From the NCBI GenBank assembly GCA_012728155.1, contig JAAYFR010000143.1, positions 1-16,250 on the forward strand: a DNA stretch of 16,250 nt, in the 5' to 3' direction. Positions 1 through 6,308 of this stretch are shown here, piece after piece. The translations under genes were made by a program, and so were the position numbers. The DNA comes from Bacteroidales bacterium (lineage in GTDB: Bacteria > Bacteroidota > Bacteroidia > Bacteroidales > Dysgonomonadaceae). The notes under the pieces are model-generated. The model searched no databases and was not told the DNA's origin. It saw only the letters and a list, made by a program, of their open reading frames with translations. How positions within the stretch are numbered: the stretch's first letter is position 1; each line of letters opens with the position of its first letter.

Positions 1-234
1 TCCGGCAATTACTTTGGTATTGCGACAATCAACCCTACCGGCATTTGCCCTATCCATCGCCACATCTCTCCCCTCCACCAATCCTTCTTCTACCGGAGCG
101 GCGGCATCGCTTCCGCCATACCAGATTGGCAACGCAGCCAACTCCTCCGCCAACCGGATTGCGGATGCCGGAGGGGTATAATTGGGAGAGAAATTGGCCA
201 AGGCAAGGTCATTCTCCGGGTTAAAAAGATACAT
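1..234 (-). CDS. Conserved hypothetical protein, N-terminal 78 residues (runs off the window)
   Basis: The first 78 codons of a minus-strand gene are present; it starts with ATG at 234 and stays open to the window edge. The protein begins MYLFNPENDLALANFSPNYT and continues with a PPASAIRLAEELAALPIWYG segment. From memory, this FNPExDxALA...P..A..L...L..LP..W pattern is the N-terminus of a conserved Bacteroidales hypothetical family, possibly related to ATP-grasp proteins, but I cannot confirm a function. The ATG directly follows the butyrate kinase stop codon with no gap, so the two genes are almost certainly co-transcribed and probably translationally coupled. No signal peptide is visible, so it is likely cytoplasmic. 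The reading is certain; the family assignment is weak. Confidence 0.75.
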   Translation of the reverse strand, partial: MYLFNPENDLALANFSPNYTPPASAIRLAEELAALPIWYGGSDAAAPVEEGLVEGRDVAMDRANAGRVDCRNTKVIAG

Positions 235-1314
235 CTATTTGTATTCCTTTATCTCGATATCACCATTAAGGGCAAGCAACGCATTGGCAGCCAATGCGCC
301 CATCTCATCCTGCCCGGGATAGATATGCACAGGTGCAATACGATAGACCCTTTCGATAATAAGGTTGCAAAACCACTTGCTGTTGGCAATTCCCCCTGTA
401 ATCAGGATTCCATCCACCTCCCCTTTCAAGACGGTGGACATCGCCCCTATCTCTTTAGCCACTTGATAGGCCATCGCTTCCAGCACCTCTCTACTCTTCT
501 CATCGCCATCTTTCGCCTCCCGTTCGGCCAGATAGGCATCATTGGTACCCAAGTATGCCATCATCCCTCCCTTACCCACAATCATCGAGTAGAGCTCTTC
601 ATAGATGTATTTTCCACTGAAAGCAGCTTTCAGAACCGCTCCCATAGGGAGTGAACCCGACCGTTCCGGGGCGAAAGGGCCATCCCCATCCAGCCCCTGG
701 TTTACATCCACCACCCTCCCCTTGCGATGGGCACCCACCGTGATACCGCCTCCCAGATGGGCTACGATAAGGTTGAGATCCTCATATTTTTTCATGATGG
801 AATTGGCGTGCGAACGGGCGATCGCTTTCTGGTTCAAGGCGTGGAAAACGGATCGCCTCTCAAAATCGGGATGTCCCGAATACCTCGCCAGAGGATCGAG
901 TTCATCCACCACCACCGGATCGGCGATAAAGGCGACGGCCGACGGGAGCATATCGGCAATATCAGCAGCAACCAGCCCTCCAAGGTTACTGGCGTGTTCT
1001 CCCCGTTTACACTCCAAAAGATCCTTCTTCATCTCCTCATTAATCCGGTAGACACCTGAGTCAATCGGCTTCACCAACCCTCCCCGTCCAATCACCGCGT
1101 CGATTGACTCTAACGGTATATCGGCATCTTTCAGCTCTTCAAAAATCACCTCTTTCCGGTATTCCACCTGATCGGTGATGCGACTATATTTTTTCAACCT
1201 ATCGGGAGAATACTTAATCGTCTTCAAGAAAATCACCTTTTCCTGCTGGAAGATGGCAATCTTGGTGGAGGTAGAACCGGGATTAATCACTAAAATACGT
1301 GTATTTACTGCCAT
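235..1314 (-). CDS. buk: Butyrate kinase (acetokinase family)
   Basis: Catalyses butyryl phosphate + ADP to butyrate + ATP, the substrate-level phosphorylation step that ends acyl-CoA fermentation; it acts in the cytoplasm. The 359 residues match the usual length of the family. The N-terminal phosphate-binding motif NPGSTSTK lies at residues 11-18. The central HLGGGITVGAH block is at 186-196, followed by GLDGDGPFAPERSGSLP at about 207-223, and the C-terminal ITGGIANS is at 305-312. All of these are acetate/butyrate kinase (ASKHA) signatures. Phosphate butyryltransferase lies 102 nt upstream on the same strand, giving the usual ptb-buk order. In Bacteroidota the pair may act on branched-chain acyl-CoAs from amino-acid fermentation rather than on butyrate itself; the sequence does not settle this. 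The start is ATG at 1314, with no strong Shine-Dalgarno sequence. Confidence 0.95.
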   Translation of the reverse strand: MAVNTRILVINPGSTSTKIAIFQQEKVIFLKTIKYSPDRLKKYSRITDQVEYRKEVIFEELKDADIPLESIDAVIGRGGLVKPIDSGVYRINEEMKKDLLECKRGEHASNLGGLVAADIADMLPSAVAFIADPVVVDELDPLARYSGHPDFERRSVFHALNQKAIARSHANSIMKKYEDLNLIVAHLGGGITVGAHRKGRVVDVNQGLDGDGPFAPERSGSLPMGAVLKAAFSGKYIYEELYSMIVGKGGMMAYLGTNDAYLAEREAKDGDEKSREVLEAMAYQVAKEIGAMSTVLKGEVDGILITGGIANSKWFCNLIIERVYRIAPVHIYPGQDEMGALAANALLALNGDIEIKEYK

Positions 1315-1416
1315 TTGAATCTCTTTTTATCGGTTTAAAATCTTTTTTATCGATCGGTAGGTAGTTAAAACAAGCTTCTACCCTTTTAAATCTATCGTAG
1401 CCGTGGAACTCCTCCA

Positions 1417-2316
1417 TTAATCAATCAATGTAGCCAAAGCGATTGAGAGCAACTTGCTCCGCTCATCATCCGCCCGCGATGTCAACACTATCGGTACTGC
1501 AGCGCCCATTACCAGGGCAGCCGTAGAAGATCCCCCCAAGAAAATGAGTGCCTTATAAAACATGTTCCCTGCTTCAATATCGGGTGCGAGAATCACATCA
1601 CAATCGCCTGCCACCACGCCTCCTATACCTTTATGCCGTGCAGCTTCCCTGTTCACCGCAATATCAATAGCAAAAGGACCATCTACAATACACCCTTTTA
1701 ACTCGCCCCTCTCATTCATCTCTTTCAGCTGGAGCGCATGGACCGTCGCCTCCATTTTGGGATTGACAATTTCGACCGCAGCCGCTACCGCCACCTTGGA
1801 CTTCTCAATACCAATGGCTCGACATGCTTTCACTGCATTTTGAATAATCTGCACCTTTGCATCCAGACCGGGAGCAATATTGATCGCCGCATCCGTCACA
1901 CAAAGTATTTTATGCCAATAGGGCGATTCAAAGAAAGCCACATGGCTTAACAACTGACCGGTACGTAACCCAGTCTCTTTATCTAACACCGCTTTCAACA
2001 AATTACCGCTACTTAAAAACCCTTTCATAATGAAATCAGCTTCTCCGCTTTTAATTATAGATACGGCTATCCGGGCAGAAAGAGTTGCCTCCTCCCGATT
2101 ATCAATCAATTCAATACCCTTCAGATTAAAACCGATTGATTGCGCTATCCGTTCTATCTTCCTCTGATCGCCTACCAGTAGGGGAGTGACGATCCCCTCC
2201 TTCGTAGCTTCCAGCAAGGCTTTCATAACATATTCATCTTCGGCGGCGGCAACGACCATCTTCCGTTTCGGGCGGCTTTTTGCTCTCAGTAACAATTCAT
2301 TCAAATCACGAATCAT
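1417..2316 (-). CDS. ptb: Phosphate butyryltransferase (phosphate acetyl/butyryl transferase family)
   Basis: Transfers an acyl group from CoA to phosphate (butyryl-CoA + Pi to butyryl phosphate + CoA), supplying the substrate for the butyrate kinase encoded next. It has 299 residues, the normal length for Ptb. Recognisable family blocks are MKGFLSSGNLLKAVLD (about 97-112), VTDAAINIAPGLDAK (140-154), VDGPFAIDIAVN (about 211-222) and the C-terminal GGSSTAALVMGAAVPIVLTSR segment at 261-281. These are typical of Ptb rather than of the longer Pta. There is no signal peptide, so it is cytoplasmic. It is the first gene of the leftward run ptb-buk-hypothetical. A/T-rich sequence precedes the ATG at 2316, and I found no well-spaced TAnnTTTG promoter for it. 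Acyl chain preference (butyryl or branched) cannot be read from the sequence. Confidence 0.94.
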   Translation of the reverse strand: MIRDLNELLLRAKSRPKRKMVVAAAEDEYVMKALLEATKEGIVTPLLVGDQRKIERIAQSIGFNLKGIELIDNREEATLSARIAVSIIKSGEADFIMKGFLSSGNLLKAVLDKETGLRTGQLLSHVAFFESPYWHKILCVTDAAINIAPGLDAKVQIIQNAVKACRAIGIEKSKVAVAAAVEIVNPKMEATVHALQLKEMNERGELKGCIVDGPFAIDIAVNREAARHKGIGGVVAGDCDVILAPDIEAGNMFYKALIFLGGSSTAALVMGAAVPIVLTSRADDERSKLLSIALATLID

Positions 2317-2741
2317 AACAACTATTATTTTGCGCTGTTTTAATTACAAATAAACAAATAATCCGGCAATATATATCTATGAAAGAGCGGTTTTTTGACA
2401 AAAAGCAACTCAATTATAACTGTAAACTCGTCAGCTAAAGATAATTCCGCGAAACCGCCTGCACCACAATTACGTGGATGTCAACTTATAAGATGCGTTT
2501 CCACTATTACATTTGAATATAATTCTTACATCAAACTCACTTATTTATAAAATCTTCTGTTCAGCTTTATACCGGACACACAAGTAAATCGTTCAAGCAG
2601 ATAAGCATTGTGTATCATTGAAGGATCAAACCTAAGAAAAAAACAGTAATTTTGTCAAGTTACTTCGTCCTTTGAAATATAACCATCAAGAGGGGTTAAT
2701 ATCACCGGAATATCCAAATATTAAAAAAATAAAATAATCGT
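2317..2741. other. Divergent intergenic region between ptb and the esterase gene
   Basis: These 425 nt are A+T-rich and separate two divergent genes, so they should hold both promoters. On the plus strand there is one exact TAnnTTTG box (2647-2654) upstream of the esterase, described separately. On the minus strand I found only imperfect TATTTG-like boxes near 2347-2358 and no well-placed partner. No ORF, RNA gene or strong hairpin was seen. Confidence 0.5.
2647..2654 (+). promoter_or_regulatory. Candidate -7 box for the SASA esterase gene
   Basis: TAATTTTG matches the Bacteroidota -7 consensus TAnnTTTG exactly and lies about 87 nt before the esterase ATG at 2742. A proper -33 TTTG at 19-21 nt spacing is missing; the nearest is ATTG at 2617-2620, with a 26-nt spacer. 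This is a motif match only and could be chance in A+T-rich DNA. Confidence 0.3.
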
Positions 2742-3539
2742 ATGAAAAAAAGTAGTTTTATATTATACCTATTCTTAGTTTTGATTTTATATTCATGCAA
2801 ATATCTAAATACAAACGAAATAAAACAGAATCCCAATTTTCATCTCTATTTATTGATTGGACAGTCGAATATGGCGGGAAGGGGAGAGATAGACTCATTG
2901 TCCACTCCATACAATCCCCGCATTTTAATGCTAACTGATGATAATAAATGGATCATAGCCAAAGATCCGTTACACTTTGACAAGCCCAAAGTAGTTGGAG
3001 TGGGTCCTGGGCTAGCATTTGGAGAAAAAATGCTAACATTTGAAAAGAACAAAAATGTAAAAATAGGGTTAATCCCTTGTGCTGTAGGAGGAACAAGTAT
3101 TGACATGTGGCAACCGGGAAAAGATGCTTATGATGGCAAATACTACCCATACGACGATGCCATTAAAAGATTACATATAGCAATGCAAGATGGTGTAATA
3201 AAAGGTATAATTTGGCATCAGGGAGAAGCTGACAGTAATGAAGAAAAAGCCAAAGTATATATTGAAAAACTTCAGAGACTTATCAACCTACTTAGAGATG
3301 AAATTGGCAATTTCAGGGTACCATTTATAGCTGGTGAGTTAGGTCACTATAAGGAAAAATATATGCTTATCAATAATGAATTAAAAAAACTGCCAAATAT
3401 AGTTCCTCTTTCCGCTATCGCCACATCAGAAGAACTAACCCATATGGGGGATAGTATTCATTTGGATAGTAAATCCGCAAGGGAACTAGGAGAGAGAATG
3501 GCAATCAAGATGCACGAACTTCAATCGACAAAAAAATGA
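2742..3539 (+). CDS. SASA/CE6-like SGNH carbohydrate O-acetylesterase lipoprotein
   Basis: Probably removes O-acetyl groups from a glycan (sialate O-acetylesterase domain superfamily, related to CE6 acetylxylan esterases). It has 265 residues. An N-terminal signal peptide ends in a lipobox-like ILYSC with Cys19, so it is likely an outer-membrane or periplasmic lipoprotein. The nucleophile block GQSNMAG is at residues 40-46 (Ser42), PCAVGGTSIDMWQPG at 112-126, WHQGEAD at 158-164, and the D-x-x-H catalytic pair is Asp237/His240 in GDSIHLDSKSARELGERMA. All SGNH landmarks are intact. It stands alone on the plus strand, away from the PUL at the right, and its A+T-rich codon use differs from ptb-buk, which may mean recent acquisition. 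The substrate is unknown. The start is ATG at 2742, in an A-rich leader. Confidence 0.88.
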   Translation: MKKSSFILYLFLVLILYSCKYLNTNEIKQNPNFHLYLLIGQSNMAGRGEIDSLSTPYNPRILMLTDDNKWIIAKDPLHFDKPKVVGVGPGLAFGEKMLTFEKNKNVKIGLIPCAVGGTSIDMWQPGKDAYDGKYYPYDDAIKRLHIAMQDGVIKGIIWHQGEADSNEEKAKVYIEKLQRLINLLRDEIGNFRVPFIAGELGHYKEKYMLINNELKKLPNIVPLSAIATSEELTHMGDSIHLDSKSARELGERMAIKMHELQSTKK

Positions 3540-4078
3540 GGCAAGATTTGGGAATATTCCACAAAGCTACACAGGCTGAACGATATCCGTCATACACAAC
3601 ACCCTGCTGAACCCAAAGGAGATATATATCGAATACAAGAATAGGGGAAAAATAGGATAATTCTTCTACTATTTCAAGAATAGCATCGACGCCTCATGCT
3701 CCCACCAGAGGAAAGTAGAATAAAGAGTCGCTCGAGAGGTGGATTCTCGCCAACCAAGATGACGAAACATCAGGAAAACTGATTGTATATAATTCTTCCA
3801 TTCAACCCACAAATTTATAAGATTAAATATGTAACCCTGTATTTGTCTGACTGTCAATCTAATATATGAATACCATAAAATAAAAATGAAATAACTAACT
3901 CCGAAAATAGCTTTATATCCGTAAAGAATATTCAGAATTGGAAAACAAATCATCCGTCCGTTATAAATGAGAGAAAGATAATTAAACTGAAACAGAATAA
4001 GATACATGGCTAAAAAGAGATGACCTTTTCTATAATTCTTGAGAAATTAAAAATAATCGCAAAAAAAAGAGGAAAATA

Positions 4079-4110
4079 TTTGTGAAATGAACGTATGTTC
4101 ACTATATTTG
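4079..4110 (+). promoter_or_regulatory. Bacteroidota-type promoter of the DUF5320-like gene
   Basis: TTTG at 4079-4082, a 20-nt spacer and TATATTTG at 4103-4110 match the Bacteroidota primary sigma consensus (TTTG, 19-21 nt, TAnnTTTG) exactly. The start codon lies 27 nt past the -7 box, and AGGAG sits 8 nt before it. The spacer is filled by a near-palindrome (4088-4101), so a bound protein would block or modulate the polymerase. This is the best promoter in the window. Confidence 0.8.
4088..4101. promoter_or_regulatory. Operator-like palindrome, copy 1 (TGAACGTATGTTCA)
   Basis: The arms TGAAC and GTTCA are perfect reverse complements around a GTAT centre. The element lies between the -33 and -7 boxes of the DUF5320-like gene promoter. 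A near-identical element occurs upstream of the DUF134 gene at 5119-5132. The protein that binds is unknown; the DUF134 regulator next door is an obvious candidate (inference). Confidence 0.6.
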
Positions 4111-4137
4111 TGGCGTTATTTAAAAAAGGAGTCAATT

Positions 4138-4413
4138 ATGCCTAGATTTAACAGAAAAGGTCCCAAAGGGGAAGCTATGAGTGGAAGAGGACGGGGAGGT
4201 TGTAACCCGTCCGGCAGAGGAAGAGACGATCTCGAATCGCAGGTAGAAGCCGGAGCCGATGCTCCTAATCAGTCCCGCCATCGGAGGAGGGAGATTTACC
4301 GGGTCGAGGGAGATGGATCAAATGCTTCTTTTCAACCGGGGAACGGAAAAGGAATTCAACAGAGGCAGGGTTTGAGAAAAAGGGACGGATCCTGTAAAGG
4401 GCGATTTGCATGA
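4138..4413 (+). CDS. Small Gly/Arg-rich DUF5320-like protein
   Basis: A 91-residue protein beginning MPRFNRKGPKGEAMSGRGRG. The MPxxxxxGPxGxxxxxGRGxGxC pattern is the N-terminal signature of DUF5320-type small proteins, which from memory often lie beside DUF134 regulators and NifX/NifB-like cofactor-binding proteins; their molecular role is unknown. The start at 4138 is chosen over an in-frame ATG at 4087 because AGGAG lies 8 nt upstream and the 4087 ATG lies inside the promoter and operator. The remainder is Arg/Gly/Gln-rich and very hydrophilic, with no signal peptide and only two Cys. The coiled-coil tail common in this family is not evident, so the C-terminal part is either divergent or altered by an old frameshift. 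It converges with the DUF134 gene. Confidence 0.65.
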   Translation: MPRFNRKGPKGEAMSGRGRGGCNPSGRGRDDLESQVEAGADAPNQSRHRRREIYRVEGDGSNASFQPGNGKGIQQRQGLRKRDGSCKGRFA

Positions 4414-4565
4414 AACAGGTAATCGCGGATACCCTTGGATGAGGGCCGACTATTATCGGCAATCAGTAGTTATCGGTGCAAACGCTTGCGATCACTCAGA
4501 AAAGCAGCTTATGGAAGCAGAATAGAACTATAATTTTTGGGGAGTAAACTTCCTCCATAAAACCT

Positions 4566-4997
4566 TCATCCGCGGAATCTATGTTTCCGTGATATGGTTT
4601 TTTTATTCAGCTGAACAATATCCTCAGAATCACAATTACGACACTGTTTCGCTTGTTTCAGGGTGGTCATCGTCTCGTTGCATTTCTGGCATTTATACCA
4701 AAAGTCCTCGATAACATAATTTCCTCCCTCCATAAGGATAGCCCTACTTTCAACAAATGCTTTTGCCACTTTTTTCCTTGCCTGATTGATAAGCCGGGTA
4801 AAGGTAGGTCGGGAGATATCCATTTTTACAGCCGCTTCTTCTTGGCTGAGATCTTCGTAATCGACCAACCTGATCGCTTCAAACTCCTCAAAGAGGAGAG
4901 TGACCGATTCCAACTGACGAATGGGGATGCCGAATGGCTTGTACCCATCCATTGGTGGCGGCATCATAATTTTTCTATCTCTTACCCTGTTTGGCAT
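4566..4997 (-). CDS. DUF134-family HTH DNA-binding protein with C-terminal zinc ribbon
   Basis: A 143-residue probable transcription regulator. The N-terminus (MPNRVRDRKIMMPPPMDGYKP) and the LLFEEFEAIRLVDYEDLSQEEAA block (residues 34-56) are DUF134 hallmarks. Residues 50-80 form a sigma-like helix-turn-helix (SQEEAAVKMDISRPTFTRLI, then a basic QARKKVAKA helix). The C-terminal half holds four cysteines in a CxxC...CxxC zinc ribbon (Cys103, 106, 119, 122). The family usually accompanies DUF5320 and metal-cofactor-related genes, and here it faces the DUF5320-like gene convergently. A near-palindrome related to the one before the DUF5320-like gene lies upstream (5119-5132), which fits autoregulation, though this is inference. 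The start is ATG at 4997, with a leader of roughly 100 nt from the putative promoter and no Shine-Dalgarno sequence. Confidence 0.88.
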   Translation of the reverse strand: MPNRVRDRKIMMPPPMDGYKPFGIPIRQLESVTLLFEEFEAIRLVDYEDLSQEEAAVKMDISRPTFTRLINQARKKVAKAFVESRAILMEGGNYVIEDFWYKCQKCNETMTTLKQAKQCRNCDSEDIVQLNKKTISRKHRFRG

Positions 4998-5100
4998 AAA
5001 ATTTTAGTTTTTTAATCCTATCCACCTTACACATGCAAATCTTCAGTTTGTAAGTGGCTCAATTTGGCTGTTTATATAATTATCCTGTTATTTCTTACCA

Positions 5101-5108
5101 CAAATGTA
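5101..5108 (-). promoter_or_regulatory. Candidate -7 box of the DUF134 gene
   Basis: The plus strand reads CAAATGTA, so the minus strand reads TACATTTG, an exact TAnnTTTG match. At the expected -33 position (about 5128-5132) there is no TTTG on the minus strand; the operator-like palindrome occupies this place instead. A promoter with a poor -33 overlapped by a binding site could depend on an activator or be autoregulated. Confidence 0.5.
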
Positions 5109-5118
5109 TAAAATAAAA

Positions 5119-5132
5119 TGAACATATGTTTA
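5119..5132. promoter_or_regulatory. Operator-like palindrome, copy 2 (TGAACATATGTTTA)
   Basis: The core GAACATATGTTT is palindromic except at its ends, and the element differs from copy 1 (4088-4101) at two of 14 positions. It sits where the -33 element of the DUF134 promoter should be. Finding the same dyad in both promoters of a tiny cluster supports a shared regulator. Confidence 0.55.
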
Positions 5133-5335
5133 TAATATCGTTATTTTACCTTTAATTAGGGTCTGCTGAAAAATTTATCAATTTCCATTGCGCTGATTAC
5201 TGGATATCTTCACTCTTGAACCGGACTACATTCTTCCCTTTAAATTGATTGAAGATTAATTTAAAATTAGCAGGCACTATTTGTATCTTGACAATATGAT
5301 TCTTAATGGTGATGATAATGAAAACTATTAATCTA

Positions 5336-6130
5336 TTAGAATGAAAATAGATCGCCTGTTTTCGGTAATCTTATGTCGAATTTTTTTGAAAACTGAACCA
5401 ATGCGGGGAATGCAGTACAATGTGAAGGGATCACATGGGTTATCTTATGATTCAAAAGATATTGGATAGTCTCCTTGGTCTGTCTATCGCTCTTTTTTAG
5501 GTGAAAGCCACCCATGACACCATAGATTCTATCTTCATTGGTTACTTTTTTTGCCTGTTCCAAGGTATTGACAATCCCGGCATGTCCGCATCCGGTAATG
5601 ACAAAAAGTCCCTGTTCTGTTAAAATGGCGATTGCACTGTCATCCGGCACAAAATCGGGTGTGCCCTCTTCCAATGAGAAGGGAGTCTGTTGTGATTCAA
5701 AATCGGTGATTCTTGGAATTTCTCCCAGAAACACTATTGTATCGCTGATTTTATAGGGTTTATCGGTGGTAACAAGATTAAATTTCTCTGCTATTTCTTC
5801 ATAACTGCATTGTAAGCCAAGATAGGAGTGATCCCCATTTCTATATCTCTTAATAAAGCAACCCGGATGACAGAGCAGTTTACCTCCGGGAAGATATGCC
5901 AACCCGTCGCCATGGTCAAAATGCCCATGACTAAGAACGATCATATCAATATCGGAGATATCTATCCCCATTATGGCGGCATTCTTCAGAAAGAGATCGC
6001 TTTGCCCCGTGTCAAATAAGAGGCGTGTCCCCTTATGTTCAATAAAGTAAGAGAGTCCATGCTCCGCACAGCAATTCCTACCCGGATAATTGTCTGTCAG
6101 TATAGATATTTTGATCACTTTTTTGAGCAA
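5336..6130 (-). CDS. Metallo-beta-lactamase-fold hydrolase, COG1237 type
   Basis: A cytoplasmic MBL-fold protein of 264 residues, or 260 if it starts at GTG 6118. The metal-binding motif HGHFDH is at residues 68-73, inside LSHGHFDHGDG. Further COG1237 features are DTGQS (40-44), ITGCGHAGIVNTL (178-190), GGFH (207-210) and SHCTA (236-240). This family is annotated as 7,8-dihydropterin-6-yl-methyl-4-(beta-D-ribofuranosyl)aminobenzene 5'-phosphate synthase-like, but the true substrate in bacteria is unknown. No ATG is available: the open frame begins at TTG 6130, but GTG at 6118 gives the family-like N-terminus MIKISILTDN and is my preferred start. The DUF134 gene lies 338 nt downstream on the same strand; from memory, the two families often cluster. 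Confidence 0.88.
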   Translation of the reverse strand: MLKKVIKISILTDNYPGRNCCAEHGLSYFIEHKGTRLLFDTGQSDLFLKNAAIMGIDISDIDMIVLSHGHFDHGDGLAYLPGGKLLCHPGCFIKRYRNGDHSYLGLQCSYEEIAEKFNLVTTDKPYKISDTIVFLGEIPRITDFESQQTPFSLEEGTPDFVPDDSAIAILTEQGLFVITGCGHAGIVNTLEQAKKVTNEDRIYGVMGGFHLKKSDRQTKETIQYLLNHKITHVIPSHCTAFPALVQFSKKFDIRLPKTGDLFSF

Positions 6131-6137
6131 AAGTAAT

Positions 6138-6168
6138 CAAAAAATATTGCATTGAGCATATATCCAAT
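6138..6168 (-). promoter_or_regulatory. Weak promoter and operator-like element before the metallo-hydrolase
   Basis: On the minus strand, ATTG (6165-6168) precedes a TATTTTTTG box (6138-6146); the two (T)TTG elements are 23 nt apart, close to the usual 24. The -7 box has one base too many. Between and over them, the plus strand at 6153-6166 reads TGAGCATATATCCA, matching 11 of 14 positions of TGAACATATGTTCA. If real, transcription would start near 6131, which favours the GTG start at 6118. Its dyad symmetry is clearly poorer than in the other two copies. Confidence 0.3.
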
Positions 6169-6224
6169 AGAATAAAGTGGCCACTTCAGGTTAATGTACA
6201 TCTTATATAGGAGCTATTTAACAA

Positions 6225-6253
6225 CAACAATCCCCTGAGTTAGGGGATTGTTG
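6225..6253 (-). terminator. Hairpin terminator closing the PUL operon
   Basis: CAACAATCCCCT (6225-6236) and AGGGGATTGTTG (6242-6253) form a perfect 12-bp stem with a 5-nt loop. On the minus strand the stem is followed by TTGTTAAATAG, a moderately U-rich tail. It lies 55 nt past the stop codon of the last PUL gene (6309) and before the metallo-hydrolase gene, so it marks the boundary between the two transcription units. The plus-strand 3' side lacks a T-run, and no plus-strand gene ends there. Confidence 0.8.
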
Positions 6254-6308
6254 CAGTACCGGGAAATAGCAAATTCACCATTTCCCTTCATATTCTTTTT
6301 TCAGCACA

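Larger units (their letters stand above)
3540..4137. other. A+T-rich region with no convincing gene; possible decayed remnants
   Basis: About 600 nt separate the esterase from the DUF5320-like gene. A 112-codon minus-strand open frame (3669-4007) exists, but its Ile/Leu/Phe/Tyr-rich translation looks like chance in A+T-rich DNA. On the plus strand, short protein-like scraps appear in different frames: TQAERYPSY near 3570-3597, YYFKNSIDAS near 3667-3696, and SLERWILANQDDETSGKL near 3733-3785. Stops separate them, so this may be the tail of a decayed gene. The right end holds the promoter and operator of the next gene (4079-4110). Confidence 0.4.
4998..5335. other. Intergenic region upstream of the DUF134 gene
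   Basis: These 338 A+T-rich nt separate the DUF134 gene from the end of the metallo-hydrolase gene, both on the minus strand. They contain the DUF134 -7 box (5101-5108) and a palindromic operator candidate (5119-5132). The remaining part, about 5160-5335, shows no coding frame or convincing hairpin. A GGGTCTGCTGAAAA string at 5159-5172 looked like an insertion-sequence end but has no partner in the window. Confidence 0.5.

Noticed and set aside
325..1059. Three overlapping plus-strand open frames of 109-148 codons
   Set aside because: They are antisense to butyrate kinase, whose motifs are all intact, and they look like compositional shadows.
3551..3560. GGAATATTCC perfect 10-bp palindrome just after the esterase stop codon
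   Set aside because: It has no loop, no T-run and no second copy that I noticed, and short A+T-rich palindromes are expected by chance.
3669..4007. 112-codon minus-strand open frame
   Set aside because: Its translation is a low-information Ile/Leu/Phe/Tyr/Trp mix with no recognisable motif, it lies in very A+T-rich DNA, and it has no ribosome site or promoter.
4447..4462. GCCGA/TCGGC five-bp hairpin between the convergent DUF5320-like and DUF134 genes
   Set aside because: It is too short and lacks a T-run on either strand, so I did not call it a terminator.
5159..5172. GGGTCTGCTGAAAA as a possible insertion-sequence end
   Set aside because: No inverted partner (TTTTCAGCAGACCC-like) and no transposase was found in the window.
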